From: Winslowiella toletana
Lineage (GTDB): Bacteria > Pseudomonadota > Gammaproteobacteria > Enterobacterales > Enterobacteriaceae
Assembly (NCBI RefSeq): GCF_032164335.1
Contig: NZ_CP134152.1
Location: 558,001-622,000 of the forward strand
Direction: 5' to 3'
Length of the DNA stretch: 64,000 bases
In this document: positions 1 through 10,744 of the stretch, piece by piece
Position numbering within the stretch: position 1 is the stretch's first letter
Layout: the number at the start of each line of letters is the position of its first letter
Translations under genes and position numbers: made by a program
Notes under the pieces: model-generated
Seen by the model: only the letters and a program-made list of their open reading frames with translations
Told to the model about the DNA's origin: nothing
The model's database searches: none

Positions 1-1220
1 ATGCGAAAGCAGCGAAAGTGCCGGTTGTGGTTGCGGTTAACAAAGTTGATAAGCCAGACGCCGATCCAGATCGCGTTAAAAACGAACTGACTCAGTACGG
101 TATCATCCCGGAAGAGTGGGGCGGCGAGAACATGTTTGTTAACGTCTCCGCTAAAGCCGGTACCGGTATTGATGACCTGCTGAACGCAATCCTGCTGCAA
201 GCTGAAGTTCTTGAACTGAAAGCTGTTCGTCAGGGTATGGCAAGCGGCGTAGTTATCGAATCCTTCCTTGATAAAGGTCGTGGTCCGGTTGCTACCGTAC
301 TGGTTCGTGAAGGTACGCTGAATAAAGGCGATATCGTGCTGTGCGGCTTTGAATATGGCCGTGTCCGTGCGATGCGTGACGAGTTAGGTCGCGAAGTGAC
401 CGAAGCTGGCCCGTCAATCCCGGTTGAGATCCTGGGTCTGTCAGGTGTTCCGGCCGCAGGTGATGAAGCAACTGTGGTGCGTGACGAGAAGAAAGCACGT
501 GAAGTTGCGCTGTATCGTCAGGGCAAATTCCGCGAAGTTAAACTGGCTCGCCAGCAGAAATCTAAGCTGGAAAACATGTTCGCCAATATGACCGAAGGCG
601 AAGTGTCCGAGCTGAACATCGTGCTGAAAGCCGACGTACAGGGTTCTGTCGAAGCGATTTCCGACTCGTTGCTGAAACTCTCCACCGACGAAGTGAAAGT
701 GAAGATTGTTGGCTCCGGCGTAGGTGGTATCACCGAAACCGACGCGACTCTGGCTGCTGCGTCTAACGCAATTCTGGTTGGCTTTAACGTTCGTGCTGAT
801 GCCTCTGCGCGCCGCGTGATCGATTCTGAAAGTCTGGATCTGCGTTACTACTCCGTAATCTATAATCTGATTGACGAAGTGAAGCAGGCGATGAGCGGTA
901 TGCTGGCGCCTGAGTACAAACAGCAGATCATCGGTCTGGCTGAAGTACGTGACGTGTTCAAATCACCGAAATTTGGTGCTATCGCCGGTTGTATGGTCAC
1001 CGAAGGTAACATCAAGCGTCACAACCCGATCCGTGTTCTGCGTGACAACGTGGTTATCTACGAAGGCGAGCTGGAGTCCCTGCGCCGCTTCAAAGATGAC
1101 GTTAACGAAGTTCGTAACGGCATGGAATGTGGTATCGGCGTGAAGAACTATAACGATGTGCGCACTGGCGATATGATCGAAGTATTCGAAATTATCGAGA
1201 TTCAACGCACCATCGATTAA
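1..1220 (+). CDS. infB: Translation initiation factor IF-2, C-terminal part (5' end outside window)
   Basis: IF2 is the GTPase that brings initiator fMet-tRNA to the 30S subunit and promotes subunit joining. The frame is open from base 3 (codons A-K-A-A-K before [13 protein letters not shown]), so this is the C-terminal ~405 residues and no true start lies in the window. Visible: the G4 motif NKVD at the start, the SAKAG (G5) motif about 40 residues later, then EF-Tu-like domain II ([14 protein letters not shown]), domain C1 ([13 protein letters not shown]) and the C-terminal fMet-tRNA-binding domain. It ends with [10 protein letters not shown] as in other enterobacteria. It is followed by rbfA and truB in the conserved nusA-infB-rbfA-truB order. 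Identification is secure; the internal GTG at 18 is only an artefact of the truncated frame. Confidence 0.97.
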   Translation, partial: AKAAKVPVVVAVNKVDKPDADPDRVKNELTQYGIIPEEWGGENMFVNVSAKAGTGIDDLLNAILLQAEVLELKAVRQGMASGVVIESFLDKGRGPVATVLVREGTLNKGDIVLCGFEYGRVRAMRDELGREVTEAGPSIPVEILGLSGVPAAGDEATVVRDEKKAREVALYRQGKFREVKLARQQKSKLENMFANMTEGEVSELNIVLKADVQGSVEAISDSLLKLSTDEVKVKIVGSGVGGITETDATLAAASNAILVGFNVRADASARRVIDSESLDLRYYSVIYNLIDEVKQAMSGMLAPEYKQQIIGLAEVRDVFKSPKFGAIAGCMVTEGNIKRHNPIRVLRDNVVIYEGELESLRRFKDDVNEVRNGMECGIGVKNYNDVRTGDMIEVFEIIEIQRTID

Positions 1221-1287
1221 TAGTCACGCACGACGAGACTATTTTTTGGGAGGCCGCGTGCCTCCCTTATTATTTGGAGAATTAATT

Positions 1288-1689
1288 ATGCCAAAAGAAT
1301 TTGGTCGCCCGCAGCGTGTCTCCCAGGAGCTGCAAAAAGAGATCGCGATGATTTTACAGCGTGAGATCAAAGATCCTCGTCTGGGCATGATGGTTACCGT
1401 GTCTGGCGTCGAGCTTTCTCGCGACCTGGCTTATGCCAAAGTATTCGTTACCTTCCTGAATGACAAAGATGAAGAGGCGATTAAAGGCGGCCTGCGTGCG
1501 CTGGGTGATGCCGCTGGCTACATCCGTACCCTGCTGGGCAAAGCGATGCGTCTGCGCATCGTACCTGAGCTGACCTTCTTCTACGATAACTCGCTGGTCG
1601 AAGGGATGCGCATGTCTAACCTTGTCACTAACGTAGTGAAAAACGACGAACAGCGCCGTTCTTCTGCGGAAGAAGACAAGGAGGATTAA
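1288..1689 (+). CDS. rbfA: 30S ribosome-binding factor A
   Basis: RbfA is a KH-fold assembly factor that binds the 5' helix of 16S rRNA during late 30S maturation and matters in the cold. The start is the ATG at 1288 ([19 protein letters not shown]), preceded by TTGGAGA; it gives 133 aa, the E. coli length. An in-frame upstream extension exists from 1246 but lacks a ribosome site. The tail is acidic (SSAEEDKED). The gap to infB holds a small GGGAGGC/GCCTCCC hairpin (1248-1266) that looks like an RNA structure inside the operon, not a terminator. The stop overlaps the truB start by one base (TAATG), so the two are translationally coupled. Confidence 0.97.
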   Translation: MPKEFGRPQRVSQELQKEIAMILQREIKDPRLGMMVTVSGVELSRDLAYAKVFVTFLNDKDEEAIKGGLRALGDAAGYIRTLLGKAMRLRIVPELTFFYDNSLVEGMRMSNLVTNVVKNDEQRRSSAEEDKED

Positions 1690-2633
1690 TGAGTCGTCCT
1701 CGTCGTCGCGGTCGTGACATTCACGGTGTGCTGCTACTCGATAAGCCGCAGGGTTTGTCATCGAATGATGTGCTGCAGAAAGTAAAGCGCATCTTCAACG
1801 CTAACCGCGCAGGGCATACCGGTGCGCTGGATCCGCTGGCAACCGGCATGCTGCCGATCTGCCTTGGCGAAGCCACTAAGTTCTCCCAGTATCTGCTGGA
1901 TTCAGACAAGCGTTATCGTGTGATCGCTCGCCTCGGCCAGCGCACTGATACTTCCGACGCCGATGGCGCGATAATCAGTGAACGTCCGGTGAGCTTTAAC
2001 CAGCAGATGCTGGATGAAGCGCTCGACAGCTTCCGTGGGGAAACCCAGCAGGTGCCGTCGATGTATTCGGCGCTGAAATATCAGGGACGCAAGCTGTACG
2101 AGTATGCACGCGAAGGTATTGAAGTACCCCGCGAAGCGCGCAGCATTAAAGTGTATGAACTGCAGTTTATTCGCTGGGAAGGCGACGAGCTTGAGCTGGA
2201 AATCCACTGCTCGAAAGGCACGTATATTCGTACCATTATTGACGACCTCGGTGAAAAGCTCGGTTGCGGCGCGCATGTGATTATGCTGCGACGTCTGCAG
2301 GTGGCAACTTATCCGGTTGGCAATATGGTAACGCTGGAGCAACTGAATAGCTTGCTTGAGCAGGCGAATGCGGAAGGTGTCGCGCCGGGTGAAAAACTCG
2401 ATGCGTTACTGATGCCCATGGACAGCCCGGCATCCGCTTTTCCTGAAGTGAACCTGCTGACCGTGGTCGCGGCTTATTTCAAGCAGGGTCAGCCGGTGCA
2501 GGCTTCCGGCGTGCCGGCCTCTGGCTTAGTGCGTGTGACCGAAGGTGAGGCGCGTAAGTTTATCGGCATGGCAGAAATTGATGACGATGGTCGCGTTGCG
2601 CCGCGTCGTCTGGTCGTGGAATATTCTGAGTGA
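1689..2633 (+). CDS. truB: tRNA pseudouridine(55) synthase
   Basis: TruB isomerises U55 in the T-loop of all tRNAs and acts as a tRNA chaperone. The protein is 314 aa, the normal length. The N-terminal catalytic core contains the signature [15 protein letters not shown] with the catalytic Asp in ALDP at about residue 48, then the KRYRV and CSKGTYIRT segments; a C-terminal PUA domain follows ([20 protein letters not shown]). The ATG overlaps the rbfA stop by one base. The downstream 134 bp carry the rpsO promoter and leader. Confidence 0.97.
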   Translation: MSRPRRRGRDIHGVLLLDKPQGLSSNDVLQKVKRIFNANRAGHTGALDPLATGMLPICLGEATKFSQYLLDSDKRYRVIARLGQRTDTSDADGAIISERPVSFNQQMLDEALDSFRGETQQVPSMYSALKYQGRKLYEYAREGIEVPREARSIKVYELQFIRWEGDELELEIHCSKGTYIRTIIDDLGEKLGCGAHVIMLRRLQVATYPVGNMVTLEQLNSLLEQANAEGVAPGEKLDALLMPMDSPASAFPEVNLLTVVAAYFKQGQPVQASGVPASGLVRVTEGEARKFIGMAEIDDDGRVAPRRLVVEYSE

Positions 2634-2675
2634 GCCATTTGCCATCGTAACTGGCTCAGAGTAGAATGGCGCGGC

Positions 2676-2767
2676 TTTATACCAGCGTTTCTGACGCAGG
2701 TATAATCCTGGGTAGCTGAATTAGAGATCGGCGCCTGTACATTTATCTTATAATTTGGAGTTGTATT
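2676..2767 (+). promoter_or_regulatory. Probable rpsO promoter and S15-regulated leader
   Basis: A clear -10 TATAAT lies at 2701-2706. The region around 2676-2683 is T/A-rich but a poor -35, so the exact -35 is uncertain. The ~55-nt leader ends in TTTGGAG (ribosome site) just before the rpsO ATG. In E. coli this mRNA segment folds into a pseudoknot bound by S15 for autogenous control. That role is inferred from position and conservation; I did not fold the pseudoknot in detail. Confidence 0.6.
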
Positions 2768-3037
2768 ATGTCTCTAAGTGTTGAAACTAAAGCACAAATC
2801 GTTGCTGATTATGGTCGTGACGCTAACGACAGCGGTTCAACTGAAGTTCAGGTTGCTCTGCTGACTGCACAGATTAACCATCTGCAGGGTCACTTCTCTG
2901 AGCACAAAAAAGACCACCACAGCCGTCGCGGTCTGCTGCGTATGGTTTCTCAGCGTCGTAAGCTGCTGGATTACCTGAAGCGTAAAGATGTTGCACGTTA
3001 CACCAGCCTGATCGAGCGTCTGGGTCTGCGTCGCTAA
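2768..3037 (+). CDS. rpsO: 30S ribosomal protein S15
   Basis: S15 is a primary 16S rRNA-binding protein of the 30S platform. The 89-aa product ([18 protein letters not shown]...LIERLGLRR) has the usual length and the conserved [29 protein letters not shown] helical core (about residues 40-70). It has its own promoter and is followed by a strong terminator, with partial read-through expected into pnp as in E. coli. Confidence 0.98.
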   Translation: MSLSVETKAQIVADYGRDANDSGSTEVQVALLTAQINHLQGHFSEHKKDHHSRRGLLRMVSQRRKLLDYLKRKDVARYTSLIERLGLRR

Positions 3038-3043
3038 ATCTTA

Positions 3044-3106
3044 GAATCTGTTCACAGGCGGTCATCGGCGTTAAACTGATGAAAGCACGGCTTGATGAAC
3101 AGATTC
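3044..3106 (+). other. 11-bp inverted repeat downstream of rpsO
   Basis: The arms GAATCTGTTCA (3044-3054) and TGAACAGATTC (3096-3106) are perfectly complementary over 11 bp with a 41-nt loop. They lie between the rpsO stop and its terminator, so the transcript would carry an extra stem before the terminator hairpin. The function is unknown; it may stabilise or process the rpsO 3' end. Confidence 0.5.
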
Positions 3107-3124
3107 GTGCGAGTTTCGTTAAAA

Positions 3125-3148
3125 GGGGGCCTTTACGGCCCCTTTTTT
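3125..3148 (+). terminator. Rho-independent terminator after rpsO
   Basis: A GC-rich stem GGGGGCC-TTTAC-GGCCCC is followed by six T. The A-run before it also gives a weak terminator in the reverse direction. It separates rpsO from the pnp leader. Confidence 0.85.
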
Positions 3149-3220
3149 CGAGCAATCGGCAGCAATATTGCTCAAACTAATGTATTGTTGCTGAGTGTGA
3201 TCTTTAGTTGCAGAGGTTCG

Positions 3221-3279
3221 CGCGGCTAATGAGAGGCTTTATCCAACGAGGCGTGGATTAAAGGTTGTCATTAGTCGCG
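3221..3279 (+). promoter_or_regulatory. pnp leader stem-loop (RNase III/PNPase autoregulation)
   Basis: CGCGGCTAATGA (3221-3232) pairs with TCATTAGTCGCG (3268-3279) with one G-U pair, and the interior CTTTATCC pairs with GGATTAAAG with a one-base bulge. The result is a long, nearly continuous hairpin about 75 nt before the pnp start. In E. coli the equivalent stem is cut by RNase III, after which PNPase degrades the duplex and represses its own synthesis. The structure is seen here; the regulatory role is inferred by homology. Confidence 0.75.
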
Positions 3280-3352
3280 AGGATGCAAATAAAGATTAAA
3301 AATCCACGGCAGAGCACGATGAAAGTGCCTGCTTTGCGTAAAGGATATTATT

Positions 3353-5479
3353 TTGCTGAACCCGATCGTACGTAAATTCCAATATGGTCAGCATACCGTT
3401 ACCCTTGAAACCGGTATGATGGCGCGCCAGGCAACGGCTGCCGTAATGGTAAGCATGGACGACACCGCAGTGTTCGTCACCGTTGTTGGTCGTAAACAAG
3501 CTAAACCAGGTCAGGACTTCTTCCCGCTGACGGTTAACTATCAGGAGCGTACTTACGCTGCTGGTCGTATCCCGGGTAGTTTCTTCCGTCGTGAAGGCCG
3601 TCCAAGCGAAGGCGAAACCCTGATCTCCCGTCTGATTGACCGTCCGGTTCGTCCGCTGTTCCCGGAAGGTTTCGTCAATGAAGTACAGGTTATCGCTACC
3701 GTGGTTTCCGTTAACCCACAGGTTAACCCGGATATCGTGGCAATGATTGGTGCCTCTGCTGCACTGAGCCTGTCTGGTCTGCCGTTCAATGGTCCAATCG
3801 GTGCCGCGCGCGTCGGTTATATCAACGATCAGTACGTTCTGAACCCAACCAGCGACGAAGTTAAAGAAAGCAAACTGGACCTGGTAGTTGCTGGTACTCA
3901 GGGCGCAGTATTGATGGTTGAGTCTGAAGCCGATGTGCTGAGTGAAGAGCAGATGCTGGGCGCAGTGGTGTTCGGCCACGAGCAGCAGCAGATTGTTATT
4001 GAAAACATTAACTCACTGGTTGCTGAAGCAGGCAAACCACGTTGGGACTGGCAGCCAGAAGCAGTGAACGAAGCGCTGACTGCGCGCATCGCTGCACTGT
4101 CTGAATCTCGCCTGAGCGATGCTTACCGCATCACTGAGAAACAAGAACGCTACGAAAAAGTTGGCGTGATCAAGTCTGAAGCCACCGCAGCACTGCTGGC
4201 AGAAGATGAGACGCTGGACGAAGGCGAAATCAGCGACATTCTGCACGCTATCGAGAAAAACGTTGTGCGTAGCCGTGTTCTGAACGGTGAGCCGCGTATC
4301 GATGGCCGTGAGAAAGACATGATCCGTGGTCTGGATGTGCGTACTGGCGTGCTGCCACGTACTCACGGTTCCGCACTGTTCACCCGTGGTGAAACTCAGG
4401 CACTGGTTACCGCGACTCTGGGTACTGCCCGTGATGCGCAGAACCTGGATGAGCTGATGGGCGAGCGCACCGACAGCTTCCTGTTCCACTACAACTTCCC
4501 TCCGTACTCGGTGGGTGAGACCGGTATGGTCGGTTCTCCTAAGCGTCGTGAAATTGGTCACGGTCGCCTGGCGAAACGCGGCGTGCTGGCAATGATGCCG
4601 AAACCAGAAGACTTCCCGTACACCGTACGTGTTGTGTCTGAAATCACCGAATCTAACGGTTCTTCATCAATGGCTTCCGTTTGTGGTGCTTCACTGGCAC
4701 TGATGGACGCAGGCGTACCGATCAAAGCCGCTGTTGCGGGTATCGCGATGGGCCTGGTGAAAGAAGGTGAGAAGTTTGTCGTTCTGTCTGACATCCTCGG
4801 TGACGAAGATCACCTCGGCGACATGGACTTCAAAGTAGCCGGTAGCCGTGACGGTATCACCGCGCTGCAAATGGATATTAAAATTGAAGGCATTACCCGC
4901 GAAATCATGCAGGAAGCGCTGAATCAGGCCAAAGGTGCACGTCTGCACATTCTGGGCGTGATGGAGCAGGCTATCAGCACACCGCGTGGCGATATTTCTC
5001 AGTTTGCACCACGTATTCACACCATCAAGATCAGTCCGGACAAGATCAAAGATGTTATCGGTAAAGGCGGCTCGGTCATTCGTGCGCTGACCGAAGAAAC
5101 CGGCACCACCATTGAAATTGAAGATGATGGCACCGTGAAGATCGCAGCAACCGACGGTGAAAAAGCGAAATACGCTATCCGTCGTATCGAAGAGATCACT
5201 GCTGAGATCGAAGTTGGCCGTATCTACAATGGTAAAGTGACCCGTATTGTCGACTTCGGTGCCTTCGTGGCCATCGGTGGCGGTAAAGAAGGTCTGGTAC
5301 ACATTTCTCAGATCGCTGATAAGCGCGTTGAGAAAGTGACCGACTACCTGCAGATGGGTCAGGAAGTTCCGGTTAAAGTACTGGAAGTTGATCGTCAGGG
5401 CCGCGTGCGCCTGAGCATTAAAGAAGCGACAGAACAGCAGCAGCCTGAAGCTGCTGCAGCGAATCCTGAAGCTGAATAA
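3353..5479 (+). CDS. pnp: Polyribonucleotide nucleotidyltransferase (PNPase)
   Basis: PNPase is a phosphorolytic 3'-5' exoribonuclease, trimeric, and a degradosome component with RNase E, RhlB and enolase. The 708-aa protein begins [16 protein letters not shown] at a TTG codon, as in E. coli, with AAAGGAT 9 bases upstream. Visible in order: first RNase PH domain, helical domain, second RNase PH domain ([12 protein letters not shown], and [10 protein letters not shown] around residue 380), KH domain ([18 protein letters not shown], about residues 560-580) and S1 domain ([15 protein letters not shown], about 625-690). The C-terminus is a short Ala/Glu tail. It is followed by nlpI. Confidence 0.98.
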   Translation: MLNPIVRKFQYGQHTVTLETGMMARQATAAVMVSMDDTAVFVTVVGRKQAKPGQDFFPLTVNYQERTYAAGRIPGSFFRREGRPSEGETLISRLIDRPVRPLFPEGFVNEVQVIATVVSVNPQVNPDIVAMIGASAALSLSGLPFNGPIGAARVGYINDQYVLNPTSDEVKESKLDLVVAGTQGAVLMVESEADVLSEEQMLGAVVFGHEQQQIVIENINSLVAEAGKPRWDWQPEAVNEALTARIAALSESRLSDAYRITEKQERYEKVGVIKSEATAALLAEDETLDEGEISDILHAIEKNVVRSRVLNGEPRIDGREKDMIRGLDVRTGVLPRTHGSALFTRGETQALVTATLGTARDAQNLDELMGERTDSFLFHYNFPPYSVGETGMVGSPKRREIGHGRLAKRGVLAMMPKPEDFPYTVRVVSEITESNGSSSMASVCGASLALMDAGVPIKAAVAGIAMGLVKEGEKFVVLSDILGDEDHLGDMDFKVAGSRDGITALQMDIKIEGITREIMQEALNQAKGARLHILGVMEQAISTPRGDISQFAPRIHTIKISPDKIKDVIGKGGSVIRALTEETGTTIEIEDDGTVKIAATDGEKAKYAIRRIEEITAEIEVGRIYNGKVTRIVDFGAFVAIGGGKEGLVHISQIADKRVEKVTDYLQMGQEVPVKVLEVDRQGRVRLSIKEATEQQQPEAAAANPEAE

Positions 5480-5492
5480 CGATCGACCACTG

Positions 5493-5518
5493 AGCTCTCC
5501 ATGTGCGCATGGAGAGCT
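5493..5518 (+). terminator. Strong hairpin between pnp and nlpI
   Basis: AGCTCTCCATG pairs perfectly with CATGGAGAGCT (11 bp, TGCG loop). It is followed only by GTTTC, not a proper U-tract, so it may be a processing or 3'-protective stem or a weak terminator. Confidence 0.5.
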
Positions 5519-5602
5519 GTTTCATCGCGAGGGCGGGAAACCTCGTGCACGGCAGGCGGATGGCAGGATGTACATCCCAGTGTTTGTTTTCGGGAGTGGG
5601 AA

Positions 5603-6487
5603 ATGAAGCCTTTTTTGCGCTGGTGTTTGGTTGCGACAGCTATATCGCTGGCAGGATGCAGCAACTCTGATTGGCGTAAGAACGCGGTTTTGGCCGTTCC
5701 GCTGCAACCCACATTGCAACAGGAAGTCATCCTGGCGCGCATGGAACAAATACTTGCCAGTCGGGCATTAACAGATGATGAACGCGCACAGCTGTTATAT
5801 GAGCGCGGAGTGTTGTATGATAGTTTAGGTTTGAGAGCATTAGCGCGAAATGATTTTTCACAAGCGTTAGCGATCAGACCGGATATGCCGGAAGTATTCA
5901 ATTACTTAGGCATATATTTAACGCAGGCTGGCAACTTTGATGCCGCCTATGAAGCGTTTGATTCTGTACTTGAGCTTGATCCAACTTACAACTATGCGCA
6001 TTTAAATCGTGGCATCGCCCTGTATTACGGTGGTCGATTCCCGCTAGCGCAAGATGATCTGCTGGCGTTTTATCAAGACGATCCTAACGATCCTTTCCGT
6101 AGCTTGTGGCTCTATCTCGCAGAACGTGAGATGGATGCAGACAACGCGAAAGTAACGCTACAAAAGCGTCACGACAAATCGGATAAGGAACAATGGGGAT
6201 GGAATATTGTCGAGTTCTACCTTGGCGACATCAGTGAAAAAACGCTGATGGAACGTCTCAAGGCGGACGCAACGGATAACACCTCGCTCGCTGAACATCT
6301 CAGTGAAACCAACTTCTATTTAGGTAAGTACTACCTAAGTCTGGGGGAGAAGGACAACGCAGAAGCGTTGTTCAAACTGGCGGTTGCTAACAACGTAAAT
6401 AACTTCGTTGAGCACCGATACGCATTGTTGGAGCTGGCGCTACTCGGCCAGACACAAGACGATTTATCAGAATCTGACCAGCAATAG
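5603..6487 (+). CDS. nlpI: Lipoprotein NlpI (TPR adaptor of murein hydrolases)
   Basis: NlpI is an outer-membrane lipoprotein that scaffolds peptidoglycan hydrolases, delivers MepS to the protease Prc, and is linked to cell division. The start at 5603 ([20 protein letters not shown]) gives 294 aa, the E. coli length, with GGGAGTGGG upstream. A longer in-frame extension to 5501 is unlikely. A type II signal peptide ends in the lipobox LAGC. Tetratricopeptide repeats follow (e.g. [20 protein letters not shown], about residues 95-115). It ends with AESDQQ-like NlpI residues (LSESDQQ). Confidence 0.96.
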   Translation: MKPFLRWCLVATAISLAGCSNSDWRKNAVLAVPLQPTLQQEVILARMEQILASRALTDDERAQLLYERGVLYDSLGLRALARNDFSQALAIRPDMPEVFNYLGIYLTQAGNFDAAYEAFDSVLELDPTYNYAHLNRGIALYYGGRFPLAQDDLLAFYQDDPNDPFRSLWLYLAEREMDADNAKVTLQKRHDKSDKEQWGWNIVEFYLGDISEKTLMERLKADATDNTSLAEHLSETNFYLGKYYLSLGEKDNAEALFKLAVANNVNNFVEHRYALLELALLGQTQDDLSESDQQ

Positions 6488-6591
6488 CTGACGAACTTTC
6501 TTTGCCTGAATTTCTGAAATGTCATCATCTTAGCGGATGAGGGCTTTTTTGTTCGTCGAAACCACTAATTTGAGCCGGTTCACACTTTTTG

Positions 6592-6648
6592 ATGAAAATG
6601 ATTGAAAATTTTCACGACGAGTTATGTAGACTGGCCGCCGCAATATAA
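6592..6648 (+). CDS. yrbN: Small YrbN-like protein upstream of deaD
   Basis: An 18-codon ORF ([18 protein letters not shown]) starts with ATG at 6592 and ends 16 bases before the deaD ATG. E. coli carries a small annotated protein, yrbN, at exactly this position between nlpI and deaD, and the core [10 protein letters not shown] agrees with my memory of it. The function is unknown; since deaD is cold-regulated with a long leader, the ORF could be a leader peptide or be translationally coupled to deaD. Its ribosome site is weak, and its identity rests on position plus the short conserved core. Confidence 0.6.
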   Translation: MKMIENFHDELCRLAAAI

Positions 6649-6664
6649 GAGGCTTGTGTACTAC

Positions 6665-8608
6665 ATGACTACGATCGAAACCACGACTGAAATCGAAACT
6701 ACTTTTGCTGACCTGGGCCTGAATGCTGCCCTTCTCGAATCCCTGAACGGTATGGGCTACGTAAAACCATCACCTATCCAGTTAGAGTGTATCCCACACC
6801 TGCTGGCTGGTCGTGACGTGCTGGGCATGGCCCAGACTGGTAGTGGCAAAACAGCTGCATTCTCTCTGCCCCTGCTGAACAATGTTGATAGTAATCTGAA
6901 AGCACCACAGATTCTGGTGCTGGCACCAACTCGCGAGTTGGCGGTTCAGGTTGCTGAAGCTATGACTGAATTCTCTAAGAAAATGAACGGCGTAAACGTT
7001 GTGGCCCTGTATGGCGGCCAGCGTTATGACGTTCAGCTGCGTGCTCTGCGTGCCGGTCCACAGATCGTTGTGGGTACTCCGGGCCGTCTGCTTGACCACC
7101 TGAAACGCGGTACGCTGAACCTGTCCAGCCTGCGTGGTCTGGTACTGGACGAAGCAGATGAAATGCTGCGTATGGGCTTCATCGAAGACGTTGAAACCAT
7201 CATGGCGCAGATCCCAGACGGTCATCAGACCGCGCTGTTCTCTGCAACTATGCCGGAAGCTATTCGTCGTATTACTAAACGCTTTATGAAAGATCCGCAG
7301 GAAGTGCGTATCCAGTCCAGCGTTACTACTCGCCCGGATATCAGCCAGAGCTACTGGACTGCTTACGGTCGTAAGACTGACGCGCTGGTTCGCTTCCTGG
7401 AAGCGGAAGATTTTGATGCGGCGATTATCTTCGTGCGTACCAAAAACGCGACGCTGGAAGTGGCTGAAGCGCTGGAGCGTAGTGGCTACAACAGTGCTGC
7501 ACTGAACGGTGATATGAACCAGGCACTGCGTGAGCAGACGCTGGAGCGCCTGAAAGATGGTCGTCTGGACATCCTGATTGCCACCGACGTTGCGGCACGT
7601 GGTCTGGACGTTGAGCGTATCAGCCTGGTTGTTAACTACGACATCCCTATGGATGCTGAGTCTTACGTTCACCGTATCGGCCGTACCGGTCGTGCGGGTC
7701 GTGCTGGCCGTGCGCTGCTGTTCGTTGAGAACCGCGAGCGTCGTCTGCTGCGCAACATCGAACGCACCATGAAGCTGACCATTCCTGAAGTTGATCTGCC
7801 AAATGCAGAACTGCTGAGCGAGCGTCGTCTGGCTAAGTTCGCGGCTAAAGTTCAGCTGCAGCTGGAAAGCAGCGATCTGGACCAGTACCGTGCACTGCTG
7901 GCTAAAATGCAGCCAGAAGAAGAACTGGATATGGAAACTCTGGCCGCAGCTCTGCTGAAAATGGCCCAGGGCGAACGTCCACTGATTCTGCCACCAGATG
8001 CACCACAGCGTCCACGTCGTGAATTCCGTGACCGTGACGATCGTCGTGATGACCGTCGTGGCGAGCGCGGTGACCGTGCTCCACGTGAAGCGCGCGATGG
8101 CGACCGTCCACGTCGTGAACGTCGTGAAGTTGGCGATATGGAACTGTACCGCATTGAAGTTGGCCGTGATGATGGTGTTGAAGTTCGTCATATCGTTGGC
8201 GCGATTGCTAACGAAGGCGATATCAGCAGCCGTTACATTGGTAACATCAAGCTGTTCGGTACTCACTCAACTATCGAGCTGCCGAAAGGCATGCCGGGCG
8301 ATGTGCTGTCGCATTTCACCCGCACGCGTATTCTGAACAAACCAATGAATATGCAGCTGCTGGGCGATGCACAACCGCGTAGCAACGACCGTGGTGCTGA
8401 GCGTGGCGGCGAACGTCGTCCGGGTGGCCGTGGTGGCTTCGGCGGCGGTGCAGGCCGTGAAGGTGGTCGTGATGGCGGCGCACCGCGTCGTTTCAGCGAG
8501 CGTCGTGAAGGCGGCAATGGCGGTCGTGGCGGCTTCAGCCGTGACGGCGGCAACCGTGGTCCACGTCAGGACGGCGGAAGCGCACCCACTCGTCGTCGTG
8601 ATGCATAA
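6665..8608 (+). CDS. deaD: ATP-dependent DEAD-box RNA helicase DeaD/CsdA
   Basis: DeaD unwinds RNA in 50S assembly and mRNA decay and is cold-induced. The chosen start ([19 protein letters not shown]) at 6665 has AAGAGG 12 bases upstream and gives 647 aa; the frame is open further upstream but would overlap the small yrbN-like ORF. Motifs in order: Q motif ([11 protein letters not shown]), Walker [31 protein letters not shown] and [11 protein letters not shown], then the DbpA-like RNA-binding domain ([20 protein letters not shown], about 500-575). The tail is a long Arg/Gly-rich disordered region with RGG-type repeats, longer than the E. coli one. Confidence 0.97.
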   Translation: MTTIETTTEIETTFADLGLNAALLESLNGMGYVKPSPIQLECIPHLLAGRDVLGMAQTGSGKTAAFSLPLLNNVDSNLKAPQILVLAPTRELAVQVAEAMTEFSKKMNGVNVVALYGGQRYDVQLRALRAGPQIVVGTPGRLLDHLKRGTLNLSSLRGLVLDEADEMLRMGFIEDVETIMAQIPDGHQTALFSATMPEAIRRITKRFMKDPQEVRIQSSVTTRPDISQSYWTAYGRKTDALVRFLEAEDFDAAIIFVRTKNATLEVAEALERSGYNSAALNGDMNQALREQTLERLKDGRLDILIATDVAARGLDVERISLVVNYDIPMDAESYVHRIGRTGRAGRAGRALLFVENRERRLLRNIERTMKLTIPEVDLPNAELLSERRLAKFAAKVQLQLESSDLDQYRALLAKMQPEEELDMETLAAALLKMAQGERPLILPPDAPQRPRREFRDRDDRRDDRRGERGDRAPREARDGDRPRRERREVGDMELYRIEVGRDDGVEVRHIVGAIANEGDISSRYIGNIKLFGTHSTIELPKGMPGDVLSHFTRTRILNKPMNMQLLGDAQPRSNDRGAERGGERRPGGRGGFGGGAGREGGRDGGAPRRFSERREGGNGGRGGFSRDGGNRGPRQDGGSAPTRRRDA

Positions 8609-8628
8609 TCACTGATGCCAATAAAAAA

Positions 8629-8654
8629 ACCAGCCTTCGGGCTGGTTTTTTTTT
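8629..8654 (+). terminator. Rho-independent terminator of deaD
   Basis: ACCAGCC-TTCG-GGCTGGT has a 7-bp stem, a tetraloop and a run of ten T. It is also A-flanked on the left, so it can work for the convergent yhbW transcript. Confidence 0.92.
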
Positions 8655-8724
8655 GCTCCAGGGGAGCCGTTTTCGAATTCCGCCCTGATGTTACTCTGCG
8701 GCACGAAAGACGAGAATGTCGGCC

Positions 8725-9735
8725 TTACAGCGTTTGTGCCGCCTGCATCGCCAGCTCAAACGAGCGCAGTCGCGCTCCGGTATCAAAGATCTGGCCGTTA
8801 ACCATAATCTCATCCGCATCGGTTTCACGAATCAGTGAGGCCAGGCCATCACGCACTTTAGCGCTGTCACCGACGATCGACATACTCAGTGCCTGCTGCA
8901 CGCCATACTGCTCTGACGGCGACCACAGGTTATCCATATTTTCCACCGGAGCCGGAAGTGGGCCGGGCTTACCGCGACGCAGGTTGATAAACTGCTGCTG
9001 CATTGAGGTAAACAGAAAACGGGCGTCACGGTCACTTTCGGCGGCGACGACGTTAACGCACACCATCGCGTAGGGCTTCTCGAGCCGCGCCGAAGGTTTG
9101 AAGTTCTGACGATAGATTTGCAGCGCCTGGAACAGTAAGTCAGGCGCAAAGTGTGAGGCAAAAGCAAATGGCAGGCCCATTTGTGCTGCCAGCTGAGCAC
9201 TGTAGAGACTGGAACCCAACAACCATACCGGAATTTTCAGACCGAGGCCGGGCACCGGCTGTACGGGTGGCTGTTCATCCTGAAGTGCATCGAACCAGTT
9301 AACCAGCTCGGCGACATCTGCCGGGAAACTGTCGGCCTGGGCACCGGAGAGATGACGGCGCAGTGCCATCATGGTGCGCTGGTCAGAGCCGGGTGCGCGT
9401 CCCAGTCCCAGATCGATACGTCCTGGATAGAGCGACTCGAGAGTACCGAACTGCTCCGCAATCATCAGCGGCGCATGGTTAGGTAACATCACGCCGCCAG
9501 AACCGAGGCGCAGTGTGGTAGTGCCCGCAGCCAGATAACCAATCAGCACCGAGGTGGCAGCACTGGCGATGCCGGTCATATTGTGGTGTTCTGCCAGCCA
9601 GTAGCGATGGTAACCCAACTTTTCCGCCTGCTGAGCCAGCGCCAGCGAAGTATGGAACGCATCCCGCGCCGAAGAGCCTTGCGGGATGGGGGCTAAATCG
9701 AGAACTGACAGAGGGACAGTTTTTTTATCAGACAT
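8725..9735 (-). CDS. yhbW: Luciferase-like monooxygenase family protein YhbW
   Basis: 336 aa, the usual length. It belongs to the flavin-dependent bacterial luciferase-like (LLM) family by its TIM-barrel signature segments: [17 protein letters not shown] near the N-terminus, [20 protein letters not shown] (about residues 45-65), [13 protein letters not shown] and [13 protein letters not shown]. The substrate is unknown in any organism I recall. It is transcribed toward deaD and next to ubiV/ubiU, as in E. coli. It probably binds FMN supplied by a reductase. Conservation across enterobacteria suggests a housekeeping role. Confidence 0.93.
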   Translation of the reverse strand: MSDKKTVPLSVLDLAPIPQGSSARDAFHTSLALAQQAEKLGYHRYWLAEHHNMTGIASAATSVLIGYLAAGTTTLRLGSGGVMLPNHAPLMIAEQFGTLESLYPGRIDLGLGRAPGSDQRTMMALRRHLSGAQADSFPADVAELVNWFDALQDEQPPVQPVPGLGLKIPVWLLGSSLYSAQLAAQMGLPFAFASHFAPDLLFQALQIYRQNFKPSARLEKPYAMVCVNVVAAESDRDARFLFTSMQQQFINLRRGKPGPLPAPVENMDNLWSPSEQYGVQQALSMSIVGDSAKVRDGLASLIRETDADEIMVNGQIFDTGARLRSFELAMQAAQTL

Positions 9736-9857
9736 AGGAACTCACTTTTTTATGCACGACGAACAACGTCGCCTGCTATCAATAAGTATCAGTGTTAGCT
9801 GACTGTCCCTCTATTAAAGCTGTATTTATCGCCAGCGGCTTTACACCCTGTGCCGTG

Positions 9858-10736
9858 TTAGTTTTCCAGTACCAGCCCGGCCAGATTGCGCCAGTAGCCA
9901 TTACAGTCATTTCGCTGCGCGACCATCAGCGGTGAGCCGCCATTTTCATTGGCCCGGAAACGATCGATCACCGTCAGCGTTTGCTGATCCTCAGGCGATA
10001 AACGCACGATATCTACCAGCCCGGACATCGACGCCAGATCGTTACCGAGGTTGTAGCAGTAGCCACTCATGGTCTGGATCCCATTCAGCACAAACACTTG
10101 CTGATTCTCCTGCGACAACACGCGACGGCCTTGTGGATAGTTAATACAGCAGGTCTCACACTCATCCTTGGCGCGATTCTCGGAACGGGCGGTAAAACAG
10201 CGCGCCGACAGTGCCAGCGGCAGATGCCCATAGGCCATTACTTCCACCTCAAATTGCTGACGAATTCCCAGCTCATCGCACTGGCGCAGGATATTCGTCA
10301 GCCAGTCGCGCGACAGTTCGACCGGCATGCACCAGCGCGTCATGCCCTGTTTCAGCAGTAGCTTCAGGGTAACGGCGTTATAACAGTTTAGTGCGTGACC
10401 GGCGACAAACGGCAAGTTCTGCTCTGCGGCGAGATTCACCGTGCCTAAATCATTGGCCTCAATCAGAAACTCACCGTTATCAACATAGCGCTTTATTTCA
10501 CTCAGCTCGGAAGGCGACTGCACCAGCGCCAGCGTGCTGAACACCACCTGTTTACCGCTCTGGCTGAGCTGTCTGGCGATATCCAGCCAGGCGCTGAATT
10601 TGGTGGCGCGGCGCTTGCTGCACACGCTCTCGCCGAGATAAATAATGTCAGCACTGCTGCTGGCGGCAGCCTGATAAAAATCACTGAGTTTTTCAGTTGG
10701 CCAGTACCACAGTACCGGCCCCAGGGCATATTTCAT
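9858..10736 (-). CDS. ubiV: Oxygen-independent ubiquinone hydroxylation protein UbiV
   Basis: UbiV with UbiU forms a heterodimer carrying 4Fe-4S clusters that hydroxylates ubiquinone precursors without O2, using prephenate as oxygen donor. The start at 10736 (MKYALGPVLWYWP) follows AGGAG and gives 292 aa, the E. coli length; an upstream in-frame extension is not supported. U32-peptidase-like family. Candidate cluster ligands are visible at Cys39 (GESVCSKRR) and in the CFTAR...DECETCC segment near residues 180-197. It lies directly downstream of ubiU with an 8-base gap, so the two are one operon. Confidence 0.95.
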   Translation of the reverse strand: MKYALGPVLWYWPTEKLSDFYQAAASSSADIIYLGESVCSKRRATKFSAWLDIARQLSQSGKQVVFSTLALVQSPSELSEIKRYVDNGEFLIEANDLGTVNLAAEQNLPFVAGHALNCYNAVTLKLLLKQGMTRWCMPVELSRDWLTNILRQCDELGIRQQFEVEVMAYGHLPLALSARCFTARSENRAKDECETCCINYPQGRRVLSQENQQVFVLNGIQTMSGYCYNLGNDLASMSGLVDIVRLSPEDQQTLTVIDRFRANENGGSPLMVAQRNDCNGYWRNLAGLVLEN

Positions 10737-10744
10737 TGAGGCTC

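Noticed and set aside
3125..3352. Possible SraG-like antisense RNA between rpsO and pnp
   Set aside because: E. coli has one around here, but I could not recognise a promoter or conserved sequence on either strand.
6782..8266. Long 494-codon open frame on the minus strand opposite deaD
   Set aside because: Mirror of a strongly biased coding sequence; protein composition is Thr/Gln/Asn-rich and unlike any family, and deaD itself is unmistakable.
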